64,000 nt of DNA, from assembly GCF_001468265.1 (NCBI RefSeq), contig NZ_LNRZ01000002.1, positions 558,001 to 622,000 on the forward strand, given 5' to 3'. Shown here piece after piece: positions 17,488 through 25,801 of this stretch (within the stretch, counting starts at the first letter, position 1; every line of letters begins with the position of its first letter). This DNA comes from Sphingopyxis sp. H050 (GTDB lineage: Bacteria; Pseudomonadota; Alphaproteobacteria; Sphingomonadales; Sphingomonadaceae). The notes under the pieces are model-generated. The model was not told where the DNA came from. It saw only the letters and a list, made by a program, of their open reading frames with translations, and did no database searches. Both the position numbers and the translations under genes were made by a program.

Positions 17488-19138
17488 CGTCCGCGGCCAC
17501 CTCCGCCAGCGCCTGATGGATGTCGCTGACCACGACCGACCCTTCGCCGACCGACGAGGCAACGCGCTTCACCGATCCCTTGCGAACGTCGCCGATGGCA
17601 TAGATGCGCGGCCAGCTGGTTTCATAGCGGCTCGGCATGCGATCGAGCGACCAGCCCGCCTTGACGAGCTCGATCGGGGCGATGTCGGCGCCGGTCTTCA
17701 CGAACCCCTTGTCGTCGCAGACCATCTCCTTTGGCAGCCACATCGTGTTCGGGCTGGCGCCGAGAAAGAGAAACAGGAATTTGCAGTCGCACAGATCCTC
17801 GGCTCCCGTGTCGCGGCAGCGATAGGTCAGGCCGTCGAGCTGCCCCTCGCCGCGCAGCGCGACGACGTCGGTCGATCCGATGATCTCGATATTCGGATGC
17901 TCTTCCAGCCGCTTGACCAGATATTCGGACATGGTCTCGCGCAGGCTCTTGCGGCGAAAGATGACATAGACCTTCTTTGCGACGTCGGCGAGGTAGATCG
18001 CCCCCTGCCCCGCCGAATTGCCCGACCCGACCACCGTCACCTCGGCATTGCCGCACAGCTGGGCCTCCATCGGCGTCGCGCCATAATAGATGCCGCGGCC
18101 CTCGTAATTCTCGATCCCCTCGATCGGCAGGCTCTGATATTTCGCACCGCTCGCGACCACGACCGCTCGGCTCCGCAGCTTTCGGCCGTCGGCAAGGTGC
18201 AGGCAATAGGCGTCGCCGTCGCGCCCGATCGACGCGGCACGCACAGGCGAGACCAGCCGCGCGCCGAATTTCTGGGCCTGCACCGTCGCGCGGCGCGCCA
18301 GCTCGTTGCCCGAAATACCGGTCGGGAAGCCCAGATAATTCTCGATCTTCGACGAGGTGCCAGCCTGACCGCCCGGCGCGAGCGCGTCGAGCGCGATCAC
18401 CGTCAGCCCCTCGGACGCGGCATAGACCGCCGCGGCCAAGCCTCCGGGGCCGCTGCCCACCACGAGCACGTCCGCCGTCGCGCCGTCGGGAAGCAGATCG
18501 AGTCCAAGCCCCGCCGCCAGCTGCTCCGGCGTCGGCTGGATCAGCACTTCGGCCGCACCCAGAATCGCGACCGGCAGCTGCTCCTCGGTCAGTCCGCGTT
18601 CGGCGAGCAAATGCCCGGCGACCGGCCCGTCGGCCGGGTCGAACCAGCGATGCGCGACGCCATGCTTCATCAACAGGTCGCGCATCGCATAGACGCTGCG
18701 GTCCATCGCATCGCCGATGATGATCGTCACCGCAAAGCCGCGGTGCTTGCTGAACTCGCGCCGCGCCGACAACACGCGGACAAAGATATCGGAGAAATGG
18801 GAATTGCCCGCGATCATGCGCTGGAAATCGGCATGCGCGATACGGATGATCTCGCCGTCGGCGCCCATCTCGACGCGCGACAGGTGGCGCTGTCCGGTCA
18901 GCACCGACAGGTCGCCAGCAAACTGCCCGCGCTCCATCCAGCCAACGCGCTTACGCCCGTCGTCGGTCGATGCATATATGTCGGTGTGGCCCGACAGGGT
19001 AATGATGCAATCGGGCGCCATGGCGCCCTCCTCGACAAGCAGATCGCCCGCCTTGTGCGACTCGACCGTCCCGAACGCCTTGAGCTCCTCGAGCTCCGCG
19101 TCGGTAAAATCATAATTGACGTCGGCGCGGGAGGTCAT
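17468..19138 (-). CDS. Cyclic-nucleotide-binding domain fused to thioredoxin reductase-like flavoprotein
   Basis: The 556-residue protein has an N-terminal cNMP-binding-type domain (about residues 12-130), a short thioredoxin/glutaredoxin-like segment (about 135-195), and then a two-dinucleotide-domain reductase: FAD motif VVGSGPGG at 226-233, PGGQAGTSSKIENYLGFPTG, NAD(P)H motif VVGSGNSAGQGA near 370, and the C-terminal YAIGDV FAD element. The CATC redox centre of thioredoxin reductase is replaced by G-A-T-P (353-356), so it cannot work by the classical disulfide relay. I use the ATG at 19138; the open frame upstream is antisense to other genes. It opposes nspC and is divergent from ornithine decarboxylase. 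Ligand and electron acceptor are unknown. Confidence 0.88.
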   Translation of the reverse strand: MTSRADVNYDFTDAELEELKAFGTVESHKAGDLLVEEGAMAPDCIITLSGHTDIYASTDDGRKRVGWMERGQFAGDLSVLTGQRHLSRVEMGADGEIIRIAHADFQRMIAGNSHFSDIFVRVLSARREFSKHRGFAVTIIIGDAMDRSVYAMRDLLMKHGVAHRWFDPADGPVAGHLLAERGLTEEQLPVAILGAAEVLIQPTPEQLAAGLGLDLLPDGATADVLVVGSGPGGLAAAVYAASEGLTVIALDALAPGGQAGTSSKIENYLGFPTGISGNELARRATVQAQKFGARLVSPVRAASIGRDGDAYCLHLADGRKLRSRAVVVASGAKYQSLPIEGIENYEGRGIYYGATPMEAQLCGNAEVTVVGSGNSAGQGAIYLADVAKKVYVIFRRKSLRETMSEYLVKRLEEHPNIEIIGSTDVVALRGEGQLDGLTYRCRDTGAEDLCDCKFLFLFLGASPNTMWLPKEMVCDDKGFVKTGADIAPIELVKAGWSLDRMPSRYETSWPRIYAIGDVRKGSVKRVASSVGEGSVVVSDIHQALAEVAADVSSAAS

Positions 19139-19281
19139 GGCGATTCTATCCTTTCGTTGGGCAGTCCTGTCTAACGCCGCCGCACGTTCTTGTCTCGGTT
19201 TTGCGCTGGTAAACGCAGCTCTGCCCCGGCTCGGCGCGCCTATCACCGCACTGTTACAAAATTGCGCGATAGGGTCTTTAC

Positions 19282-19387
19282 AGGGGGGACCCCCCTCCAT
19301 ATATGCGCTCTCCGCTGCCCCAGGGGGACTTCCAATAACCGCAAGGCAGCCTTGGATGTTTAACGTATTTTTTGGGGGTCCCTTGAG
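19282..19387 (+). promoter_or_regulatory. Structured leader of ornithine decarboxylase with RBS-sequestering potential
   Basis: Two mutually exclusive pairings are visible. (1) AGGGGGGACCCCCCT at 19282-19296 can close a local hairpin of six pairs. (2) GGGACCCCC at 19286-19294 is perfectly complementary to GGGGGTCCC at 19374-19382, whose G-run is the only plausible ribosome-binding site for the TTG at 19388 (nine-base spacing). Between them lie an 11-codon ATG-to-TAA mini-ORF (19303-19338) and a CAAGG-CAG-CCTTG hairpin near 19352. A conserved leader motif named speF is known upstream of alphaproteobacterial ornithine decarboxylases; whether this belongs to it needs a covariance search. Confidence 0.5.
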
Positions 19388-20581
19388 TTGCACCAGCATC
19401 ATAGCGCCCACGGGCTGATTCAGGCACTTTCGCCGGTCGAACCTGTTACGCTTGTCCGCCCGCATGCCGCGCGGCGCGCAGCGCGTTTCTTCATCGAGCG
19501 ATTTCCCGGCACGACCATGTATGCGGTCAAGGCGAATCCGTCGCCCGATCTGCTGCGCGTGCTGTGGGATTCGGGTCTCACCCATTTCGACGTCGCCTCG
19601 ATCGCCGAGGTGCGCCTCGTTGCGCGCGAACTGCCAAAGGCAACGCTCTGCTTCATGCATCCGGTGAAGGCCGAGGAAGCGATCTCCGAAGCCTATTGGA
19701 AGCATGGCGTGCGCACCTTCTCGCTCGACACGATGGAAGAGCTGGAAAAGATCGTCCGCGCGACCGAAGGGGCCACCGACCTCAACCTGCTCGTGCGCCT
19801 GCGCGTCTCGTCCGACCATTCGAAGCTCAGCCTTGCCGCCAAGTTCGGCGCCGAGCCCGAGGAAGTCGGCGAGCTGCTGATGGCGACCCGTCAGGCTGCC
19901 GACGCGCTTGGCATCTGCTTCCACGTCGGCAGCCAGGCGATGACGCCGCATGCCTATGCGCAGGCCATGGAGCGCGTGCGCGCCGCGATCGTGGCGGCCG
20001 CAGTGACGGTCGACATCGTCGATGTCGGCGGCGGCTTTCCGTCGACCTATCCCGGCATGGAACCCCCGCCGCTGGGCGCCTATTTCGAGACGATCCACCG
20101 CAGCTTCGAAAGCCTGCCGATCAGCTATTCGGCCGAACTCTGGTGCGAACCGGGCCGGGCGCTGTCGGCCGAGTATAGCTCGCTGATCGTGCGCGTCGAA
20201 AAGCGCCGCGGCGACGAACTCTACATCAACGACGGCGCTTATGGGGCGCTGTTCGACGCTGCGCATGTCGGCTGGCGCTTCCCGGTTTCGCTGCTGCGCG
20301 AGCCGGAGAGCGACGCCGAACTGGTGCCGTTCAGCTTCTATGGCCCGACCTGCGACGACCTCGACCATATGACCGGCCCCTTCTACCTGCCGGCGGACGT
20401 CAAGGCGGGCGATTTCATCGAGATCGGCCTGCTCGGCGCCTATGGCTGCGCAATGCGGACCAGGTTCAACGGCTTTGGCGCCGAGGAAATCCACGTCGTC
20501 AGCGACGAACCGATGGCGAGTCTCTACACCGGCGAAGTCGAACAGGAACGCCGCAGCGCAACGGTGACGAAGCTGTTCTGA
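19388..20581 (+). CDS. Ornithine (or lysine/ornithine) decarboxylase, fold type III
   Basis: The 397-residue PLP enzyme converts ornithine to putrescine. Lys48 in TTMYAVKANPSP is the PLP lysine; SDHSKLSLAAKFG, IVDVGGGFPSTYPG, AELWCEPGRALS and GPTCDDLD (catalytic cysteine) are the ordered family motifs. The protein appears to start at a TTG, since the family N-terminus (PVEPVTLVRPHAA) lies just after it and no ATG is available before Lys48. The preceding leader can hide the ribosome site, and an intrinsic terminator follows the stop. It would supply putrescine to the carboxyspermidine enzymes upstream. Lysine as an alternative substrate cannot be excluded. Confidence 0.92.
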   Translation: MHQHHSAHGLIQALSPVEPVTLVRPHAARRAARFFIERFPGTTMYAVKANPSPDLLRVLWDSGLTHFDVASIAEVRLVARELPKATLCFMHPVKAEEAISEAYWKHGVRTFSLDTMEELEKIVRATEGATDLNLLVRLRVSSDHSKLSLAAKFGAEPEEVGELLMATRQAADALGICFHVGSQAMTPHAYAQAMERVRAAIVAAAVTVDIVDVGGGFPSTYPGMEPPPLGAYFETIHRSFESLPISYSAELWCEPGRALSAEYSSLIVRVEKRRGDELYINDGAYGALFDAAHVGWRFPVSLLREPESDAELVPFSFYGPTCDDLDHMTGPFYLPADVKAGDFIEIGLLGAYGCAMRTRFNGFGAEEIHVVSDEPMASLYTGEVEQERRSATVTKLF

Positions 20582-20605
20582 TCCCGTCGGAATGAACGAA
20601 TGCAG

Positions 20606-20636
20606 AGGGCCGACGCAGCGATGCGCCGGCCCTTTT
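20606..20636 (+). terminator. Intrinsic terminator after ornithine decarboxylase
   Basis: AGGGCCG (20606-20612) pairs with CGGCCCT (20627-20633) and CGCA with TGCG, around a GCGA tetraloop with one internal mismatch, followed directly by TTTT. The hairpin lies 25 bases after the stop at 20581 and is the clearest Rho-independent terminator in the window. Confidence 0.75.
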
Positions 20637-20713
20637 CGTTTGTGCGGATTGCCTTTTCCGTTTTCTTCCGCAACCATTCTGTCGTGCGCGAAACAGGGAG
20701 AGGCAATTACCGC

Positions 20714-21871
20714 ATGACCATGCTCGCCGGCATCCGCATCATCGACCTGACCACGGTCATCTTCGGCCCTTATGCGACCCAGATGCTCGCCGACCTTGGC
20801 GCAGAGATCATCAAGGTCGAAGCCCCCGGTATCGGCGACGTATCGCGCTATCTCGGCTCTGGCATTCCCGATCCGACGATGGGATCGACGCACCTGACCG
20901 TGAACCGCGGCAAGCGCTCGATCGCGCTCGATCTCAAAAATCCGGGCGATGCGGCAACGCTGCGCGACCTGATCGCGACCGCCGACGTCTTCTTCCACAA
21001 TGTCCGCGGCAAGGCGATCGCCCGGCTCGGCTTCGATTACGAAGGCTGCAAGGCGATCAAGCCCGACATCATCTATGTCCACGGCACGGGCTTCGGGCAG
21101 GACGGCCCCTACGCCGATCTTCAGGCCTATGACGACGTTATCCAAGCCGCGACCGGCACCACCAGCCTGCTCCCCCGCGTCGACGGCGATCCGCGCCCGC
21201 GCTATTTCCCCTCGCTGATCGCCGACAAGATCGCTGGCCAGTTCGGCGCGCAGGCCATCCTCGCCGCACTGGTCCACAAGCTTCGCACGGGCGAAGGCCA
21301 GCAGGTGGAAGTGCCGATGTTCGAATGCTTCGCGGCGTTCATGCTGACCGAACATCTGCGCGACGCGACGCTCGACCCGCCCATCGGCCCCGTGGGCTAT
21401 CCGCGTCAGCTCGATCCGGCGCGTCAGCCCTTCCCGACCGCCGACGGCCATATCGCGGTCGTCCCCTATACGCCCGAATCGACGGCACGGCTGATGGGTC
21501 TGCTCGGCAGCGAAACTTTGCTCGGCTCTCCCGAATTCGAGGCAGCGAAGGCCAAGGGCAAGCATATGCCGCTGGTCTATCGCGAGATCGCGCGCAAGAC
21601 GCCGGCGAAGACCACGGCCGAATGGCTCGATCTCTTCGCCGCAAACGACATCCCCGCCATGTCGGTCCGCGACCTGCAAGATATCAAGGACGACCCGCAT
21701 CTCGTCGCCACCGGATTTTTCCGCCACCGCGAGCATCCGCAAGTCGGCGGTTTCTGGGAAATGCAGCCGCCGGTCAAATATGGCGCCGCCCCGCCGCGCG
21801 ACCTGGGCTTTGCGCCGACGATCGGGGGCGACGGTGACTCGATCCGGGCGGAGATCGCGAACCGCCGCTGA
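20714..21871 (+). CDS. CaiB/BaiF family (class III) CoA-transferase
   Basis: The 385-residue protein has the family opening LAGIRIIDLTTVIFGPYATQ, the ADLGAEIIKVEAPGIGD segment, NRGKRSIALDLKNPGD, and the aspartate that carries the acyl/CoA intermediates, Asp140 in QAYDDVIQA. Members move CoA between carboxylic acids (for example formyl-CoA, carnitine or succinyl-CoA transfer); the substrate is not evident. The ATG at 20714 follows GGGAGAGG by about 12 bases. The gene stands alone behind the ornithine decarboxylase terminator, with two MAPEG genes downstream on the same strand. Confidence 0.88.
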   Translation: MTMLAGIRIIDLTTVIFGPYATQMLADLGAEIIKVEAPGIGDVSRYLGSGIPDPTMGSTHLTVNRGKRSIALDLKNPGDAATLRDLIATADVFFHNVRGKAIARLGFDYEGCKAIKPDIIYVHGTGFGQDGPYADLQAYDDVIQAATGTTSLLPRVDGDPRPRYFPSLIADKIAGQFGAQAILAALVHKLRTGEGQQVEVPMFECFAAFMLTEHLRDATLDPPIGPVGYPRQLDPARQPFPTADGHIAVVPYTPESTARLMGLLGSETLLGSPEFEAAKAKGKHMPLVYREIARKTPAKTTAEWLDLFAANDIPAMSVRDLQDIKDDPHLVATGFFRHREHPQVGGFWEMQPPVKYGAAPPRDLGFAPTIGGDGDSIRAEIANRR

Positions 21872-21936
21872 ACTTCGACCGTTGCATTGTCGGCCGCGCG
21901 CCTTAGCATCGCGGGAAAATCATAAGGGGGAGGCAC

Positions 21937-22368
21937 ATGTCGAATGGTTTGCTCGCACCCGGCGCGGTGCTCGCGCTGTGGACGATCGTCATGCTGACCT
22001 GGGCGGGTGTGACGCGCTTTCAGGCTTTTTCCAAGATCGGCATCGACATCAAGGCCGCGCCGCCGGGCGGCCGCGGCGTCGACCTGGAGGGCGTGCTGCC
22101 GCCCGAAACCAACTGGAAATCGCACAATTATACGCATCTGTGCGAACAGCCGACGATCTTTTACGCCGTGCTCGTCTTTCTGCAGCTGTCGGGCGGCGAT
22201 ACCGATCTGACTCGCGGACTCGCCTGGGCCTATGTCGTGCTGCGCATCGCCCACAGCCTGTGGCAGTCGACGGTGAACCGCATTCCGGTGCGCTTCGCGA
22301 TTTTTTCGGTGGCGACCTTGTGCCTGCTCGCGCTGTCGGGGCTGGCGGTAATCGCAACTCTGGGTTGA
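21937..22368 (+). CDS. MAPEG family membrane protein (copy 1)
   Basis: The 143-residue protein has four hydrophobic helices and the signature HNYTHLCEQPTIFYAV, as in the MAPEG family (microsomal glutathione transferase/FLAP-like trimeric membrane proteins). A strong GGGGGAG ribosome site precedes the ATG. It is followed after 13 bases by a paralogue that shares the HNY-x-HL-x-EQPT-x-FYAV motif. Bacterial MAPEG proteins of this type are usually annotated only by family; conjugation or peroxidase activity is not demonstrable here. Confidence 0.85.
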   Translation: MSNGLLAPGAVLALWTIVMLTWAGVTRFQAFSKIGIDIKAAPPGGRGVDLEGVLPPETNWKSHNYTHLCEQPTIFYAVLVFLQLSGGDTDLTRGLAWAYVVLRIAHSLWQSTVNRIPVRFAIFSVATLCLLALSGLAVIATLG

Positions 22369-22381
22369 GGGGGGAGAGAAT

Positions 22382-22816
22382 ATGGACACGAATGCAATAT
22401 TGGGACCGGTCGCCACGCTGGCGCTCTGGTCGATGGTCATGTGGCTGTGGATGTACGCGACGCGCATCCCGGCGATGCAGCGCGCCAAGATCGACGCCAA
22501 GAACCTTGTCGGCACGACGGGCCGCGGCCTCGACGAGGTATTGCCCGCCGAGGTCCAGTGGAAGGCGCATAATTACAACCATCTGATGGAGCAGCCGACG
22601 GTCTTCTATGCGGTCGCCTTGGCGCTCGCGGTCGGCGGCATGGGCGGCGGGCTCAATACGCAGCTCGCCTGGGCCTACGTCGGCCTGCGCATCCTGCACA
22701 GCATCGTGCAGGCGACGGTGAACCGTGTGATGTGGCGCTTCGGCATCTTCGCGCTCGCCAGCCTCGCGCTGATCGCGCTCTGCCTGCACGCCTTCATCGG
22801 CTTCGTGCTGCACTAA
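22382..22816 (+). CDS. MAPEG family membrane protein (copy 2)
   Basis: The 144-residue paralogue of the preceding gene has four predicted membrane helices and the motif HNYNHLMEQPTVFYAV near residue 59. The two share the overall plan but differ in most positions outside the motif, so the duplication is old. A GGGGGAGA ribosome site lies just upstream of its ATG, and the pair is presumably one transcript. The stop falls four bases before the convergent RNA methyltransferase gene. If the family's trimeric architecture applies, the two could form mixed trimers; that is speculation. Confidence 0.85.
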   Translation: MDTNAILGPVATLALWSMVMWLWMYATRIPAMQRAKIDAKNLVGTTGRGLDEVLPAEVQWKAHNYNHLMEQPTVFYAVALALAVGGMGGGLNTQLAWAYVGLRILHSIVQATVNRVMWRFGIFALASLALIALCLHAFIGFVLH

Positions 22817-22819
22817 GCC

Positions 22820-24019
22820 CTAGCGGGAAAAGCGCGCGGCCAGTTCCACATGGGTCGACCAGCGGAACTGGCCGACGGGCTGGACCCAGTCGAGCGTATA
22901 GCCACCCGCGATGAGGATTTTCGCATCGCGCGCAAAGCTTGCGGGGTTGCAGCTGACATAGGCGATCGCGGGCGTCGTCGCTTCGGCCATTTGCTTGACC
23001 TGCTCCTCGGCCCCCGCGCGCGGCGGATCGAGGATCACGGCGCCGAAACGATTGAGCTCGGCAGGCACCAGCGGCCGCCGGAACAGGTCGCGATGCTCGG
23101 TCGCGACAAGCGCGCGGGCGCGATTCGCGGCGCCGGTCAGCGCCGCGATCGCATCGCGCGCGCCTTCTGCGGCGTAGACCTTGCGCCCGGCCTGCACCGA
23201 CAGCGCGAAGGTGCCGACGCCCGCGAACAAATCGGCCACCGCCGGCGCATCGCCGATCGCGCGCCTTACCGCATCGACCAGCGCCGCCTGCCCCGTCGCG
23301 GTCGCCTGCAGGAAAGAAAAGGGCGGCACCTCGACAAAAATCTCACCGAAGCGCACGGTCGGCGGCTCGGGCTGCCACACGGTCTCCAGCCCGTCGCCCT
23401 GGTCGATCTCGAGCCGCGCCAGCCGGTGCTCGCCGGCGAAATCCTGAAGCGCCATTGCGGCGTCGAGCCCGTCCGTCTTCACCCCTTCGAGCACCACCTC
23501 GGCGCCCTGATCGAGCATTTGCAGCTTGACCTTCACCGGACGGCGCTGCGGCGCGATGGTTTCGAGGAGGGTGCGGATCGGTGCGACGAGCGCGAACAAT
23601 TCGGGCAGCAGCAGCGGGCACATCCGCATATCGACGATCTGGTTGCTCTGCGCGGCGTTGAAGCCCAGCGCCACCTGCCTGCCGGTCCGGAGTGCGGACA
23701 GCGTCGCGCGGCGGCGGCTCTGCGGCGGCGACAGCAGCGCGGGCAGCACCTCGCCCGCCGCGATATGCTGGCCTTCGAGGGCGCCGATGACGCGGTCGCG
23801 GACGAAATCGGCTAGCGCGGGTTCCGCCACATGCTGAAGCTCACAGCCGCCGCACTTGCCGAAATGGCGGCACACCGGATCGGCGCGGTTCGGGCCGGGG
23901 ATCAGGATGCCGTCATCGCGGACGCGATCGCCGGGGACCGCCCCTGCGACATGGCGACCGTCGGCGGTCACGCCGTCGCCCCGCGCGGCGATGCGCTCGA
24001 TCAGCGCTGGTTCGCTCAT
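22820..24019 (-). CDS. Class I SAM-dependent RNA (uracil-5) methyltransferase, RlmD/TrmA-like
   Basis: The 399-residue protein shows the iron-sulfur cysteines Cys50, Cys56, Cys59 (CRHFGKCGGC) and probably Cys134 of RlmD-type enzymes. A SAM-binding core follows (DLFAGVGTFALSV), then motif DPPRAGAEEQV and catalytic Cys357 in YVSCNPASFARD. It should methylate C5 of a uridine in 23S rRNA or tRNA; which position is not deducible. At the N-terminus only a short TRAM-like segment is seen. Its ATG comes one base after the stop of the NAD(P)HX repair gene, in a four-gene operon with ilvD. Confidence 0.88.
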   Translation of the reverse strand: MSEPALIERIAARGDGVTADGRHVAGAVPGDRVRDDGILIPGPNRADPVCRHFGKCGGCELQHVAEPALADFVRDRVIGALEGQHIAAGEVLPALLSPPQSRRRATLSALRTGRQVALGFNAAQSNQIVDMRMCPLLLPELFALVAPIRTLLETIAPQRRPVKVKLQMLDQGAEVVLEGVKTDGLDAAMALQDFAGEHRLARLEIDQGDGLETVWQPEPPTVRFGEIFVEVPPFSFLQATATGQAALVDAVRRAIGDAPAVADLFAGVGTFALSVQAGRKVYAAEGARDAIAALTGAANRARALVATEHRDLFRRPLVPAELNRFGAVILDPPRAGAEEQVKQMAEATTPAIAYVSCNPASFARDAKILIAGGYTLDWVQPVGQFRWSTHVELAARFSR

Positions 24020-24020
24020 G

Positions 24021-25385
24021 TCAGTCCCTAATCAGATCGTCTGCTACAAGGCCGGGGCCTATACGCGCGGCCTGCGCAATATGCCAGCCCACCGCCGCGA
24101 CCGCTGCGTCGAAGGGATCGCCGCCGCGGGCCATCATTGCCGCGCAGGCGCCGGCAAGCACGTCGCCCGTCCCCGCCGTGGCAAGCCATGGGCTGCCGGG
24201 CCAAGCGGCGACGACGCGGCCATCGGGCGCCGCGATGACCGTGTCGGCCCCCTTGTAGATCAGGACCGCGCCGCTGTTGGCCGCCGCCGCCTGGGCCCGC
24301 TCGATCTTGCTGCCGCGCAGATCGGGAAAGGCGCGCGCGAACTCACCTTCGTGCGGCGTCAGGATGACGGGTATGTCACCGCGTTGTCGGCGCAGCCTCG
24401 GCAGCGCCGCGTCGATCGCCGCCGCGTCGAGCACGACCGGCTTTCCGGCATCGAGCGCGGCCGCCACGTCGGCGGCGAGGCGGTCGCTTGCCGGATAGCC
24501 GGACCCGATCACCACCGCGCCGAGCCGTTTGTCGGCCAGACGCTCGCCATAGCCCGCCGCATCCTCGGCGATGATCGCCGAAAAGGGCGCGCGCGTGGCA
24601 CCACTCAGCACCACATAGCCCGCACCTGCGCGCAATCCAGCAGCCGCGGTGAGTCCCGCAGCGCCCGCCATCGGGCCGGCCTTCACCAGCATCATCCCGC
24701 GGTTGAATTTGTGGGACCTTGCATCGGGCAAGAGCGCCGCGGGCTGCGGCAGCGTACGCATCGTCCGATCCGCTACAATTCCGATCGGCGCGAGCTGCAC
24801 CGTTCCGCAATGCTGCGCCGAGGGGAGCAATATGTGCGCGGGCTTGAGCGCGCCAAGCGCAACCGTCGCGCTCGCCGCCAGCGGCGGATCCCAATCGTGC
24901 ACCCCGTCGGCATCGACCCCGCTCGGCACATCGACGGCAACAATGCGCTTGTCCGAAAATCGGCCCAGACGCTGCACCAGCTCGCCCGCAAGCGGCCGGC
25001 TGAGGCCGACGCCGAACAGCGCGTCGATGATGACAGGTGCGGGCGACAGATGCTCGTCCAACGCATCGATGTTACCCGTCCACCGGTCCCGCGCCGCCTT
25101 CGCCAGATCGGTAGCCGGCGGCGCAAGCGCGGCGACGCGCACCGCCGCGCCCCGCTCTGCCAGCAACCGCGCCGCGACATATCCATCACCGCCATTATTG
25201 CCCGGACCGCACAGGATGAGGATCGGCGAACCCGCCGCCATGCGCCATGCGACATCGGCAACCGCCGCGCCCGCACGGTCCATCAGTTCGGCCAGCGAGG
25301 TTCCCGACGCCGCGCACGCCGCCTCGGCCGCGCGCATCGCGTCGCTCGTCAGGATCGGGGCGTCGGCGGGAACGGACATGGACAA
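24021..25385 (-). CDS. nnr: Bifunctional NAD(P)H-hydrate epimerase / ADP-dependent dehydratase
   Basis: The enzyme repairs hydrated NAD(P)H. The N-terminal YjeF epimerase domain (about residues 10-215) has the CGPGNNGGDGYVAARLL loop near residue 60. The C-terminal kinase-like dehydratase domain (about 225-454) carries SHKFNRGMMLVKAG, TPHEGEFARAFPDL and the catalytic-loop GTGDVLAG at 405-412. At 454 residues both domains are complete. It sits between a lipoprotein gene and the RNA methyltransferase, downstream of ilvD on the same strand. Confidence 0.94.
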   Translation of the reverse strand: MSMSVPADAPILTSDAMRAAEAACAASGTSLAELMDRAGAAVADVAWRMAAGSPILILCGPGNNGGDGYVAARLLAERGAAVRVAALAPPATDLAKAARDRWTGNIDALDEHLSPAPVIIDALFGVGLSRPLAGELVQRLGRFSDKRIVAVDVPSGVDADGVHDWDPPLAASATVALGALKPAHILLPSAQHCGTVQLAPIGIVADRTMRTLPQPAALLPDARSHKFNRGMMLVKAGPMAGAAGLTAAAGLRAGAGYVVLSGATRAPFSAIIAEDAAGYGERLADKRLGAVVIGSGYPASDRLAADVAAALDAGKPVVLDAAAIDAALPRLRRQRGDIPVILTPHEGEFARAFPDLRGSKIERAQAAAANSGAVLIYKGADTVIAAPDGRVVAAWPGSPWLATAGTGDVLAGACAAMMARGGDPFDAAVAAVGWHIAQAARIGPGLVADDLIRD

Positions 25386-25414
25386 AGCCTAACACGCCCG
25401 GGGCAAAAGTCGCG

Positions 25415-25801
25415 CTACTTCGCTCCGCGGGTGTTGGCGGGCAGGCGATAGCGATCCATGCCGACCGCCACTTCGATCACCCCGTCGCCGACGATCGTGA
25501 CCTTCGCGGGCAGCGCGCCGTCGGCCGAGACCACGCCGCGTCCGTCGGTCGTGATCTGCAGGCGGCGGTATCCGACGTCGGCCTTGCCGACGATCAGCAC
25601 CGTGCCGTCGGCGCCGCGCATTTCCTCAACGGTGCAGGTGCGGTCGAACAGCTTCGCGCCCTCGAGCGCGCATTCAATGCGGCCGCTCTCGGCGGCTTCC
25701 TTCGATCCGCGCGCTTCGGCTTCGGCCAGCCTCTCATTGTCGGGTCCGCCGCAGCCCGCAAGCAGCAGCGCGCCCCCGATGATCGCCCCCGGCCTCTTCA
25801 T
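25415..25801 (-). CDS. Small lipoprotein, function unknown
   Basis: The 128-residue protein starts at an ATG overlapping the ilvD stop (ATGA). Its signal ends in lipobox LLAGC (Cys17), predicting lipidation. The mature part is acidic, with a possible disulfide pair in [18 protein letters not shown], followed by a beta-rich tail ([22 protein letters not shown]). The family is unknown to me; similar short lipoproteins next to ilvD occur in sphingomonads as far as I recall. Translational coupling to ilvD suggests expression but not function. Confidence 0.8.
   Translation of the reverse strand: MKRPGAIIGGALLLAGCGGPDNERLAEAEARGSKEAAESGRIECALEGAKLFDRTCTVEEMRGADGTVLIVGKADVGYRRLQITTDGRGVVSADGALPAKVTIVGDGVIEVAVGMDRYRLPANTRGAK

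Noticed and set aside
17468..19138. Plain thioredoxin reductase (trxB) annotation
   Set aside because: The CxxC redox motif is absent (G-A-T-P) and there is an N-terminal cyclic-nucleotide-binding-type domain.
19139..21742. Extension of the flavoprotein gene upstream to give 1424 residues
   Set aside because: The extra 868 codons are antisense to ornithine decarboxylase and the CoA-transferase, and the real domain begins at ATG 19138.
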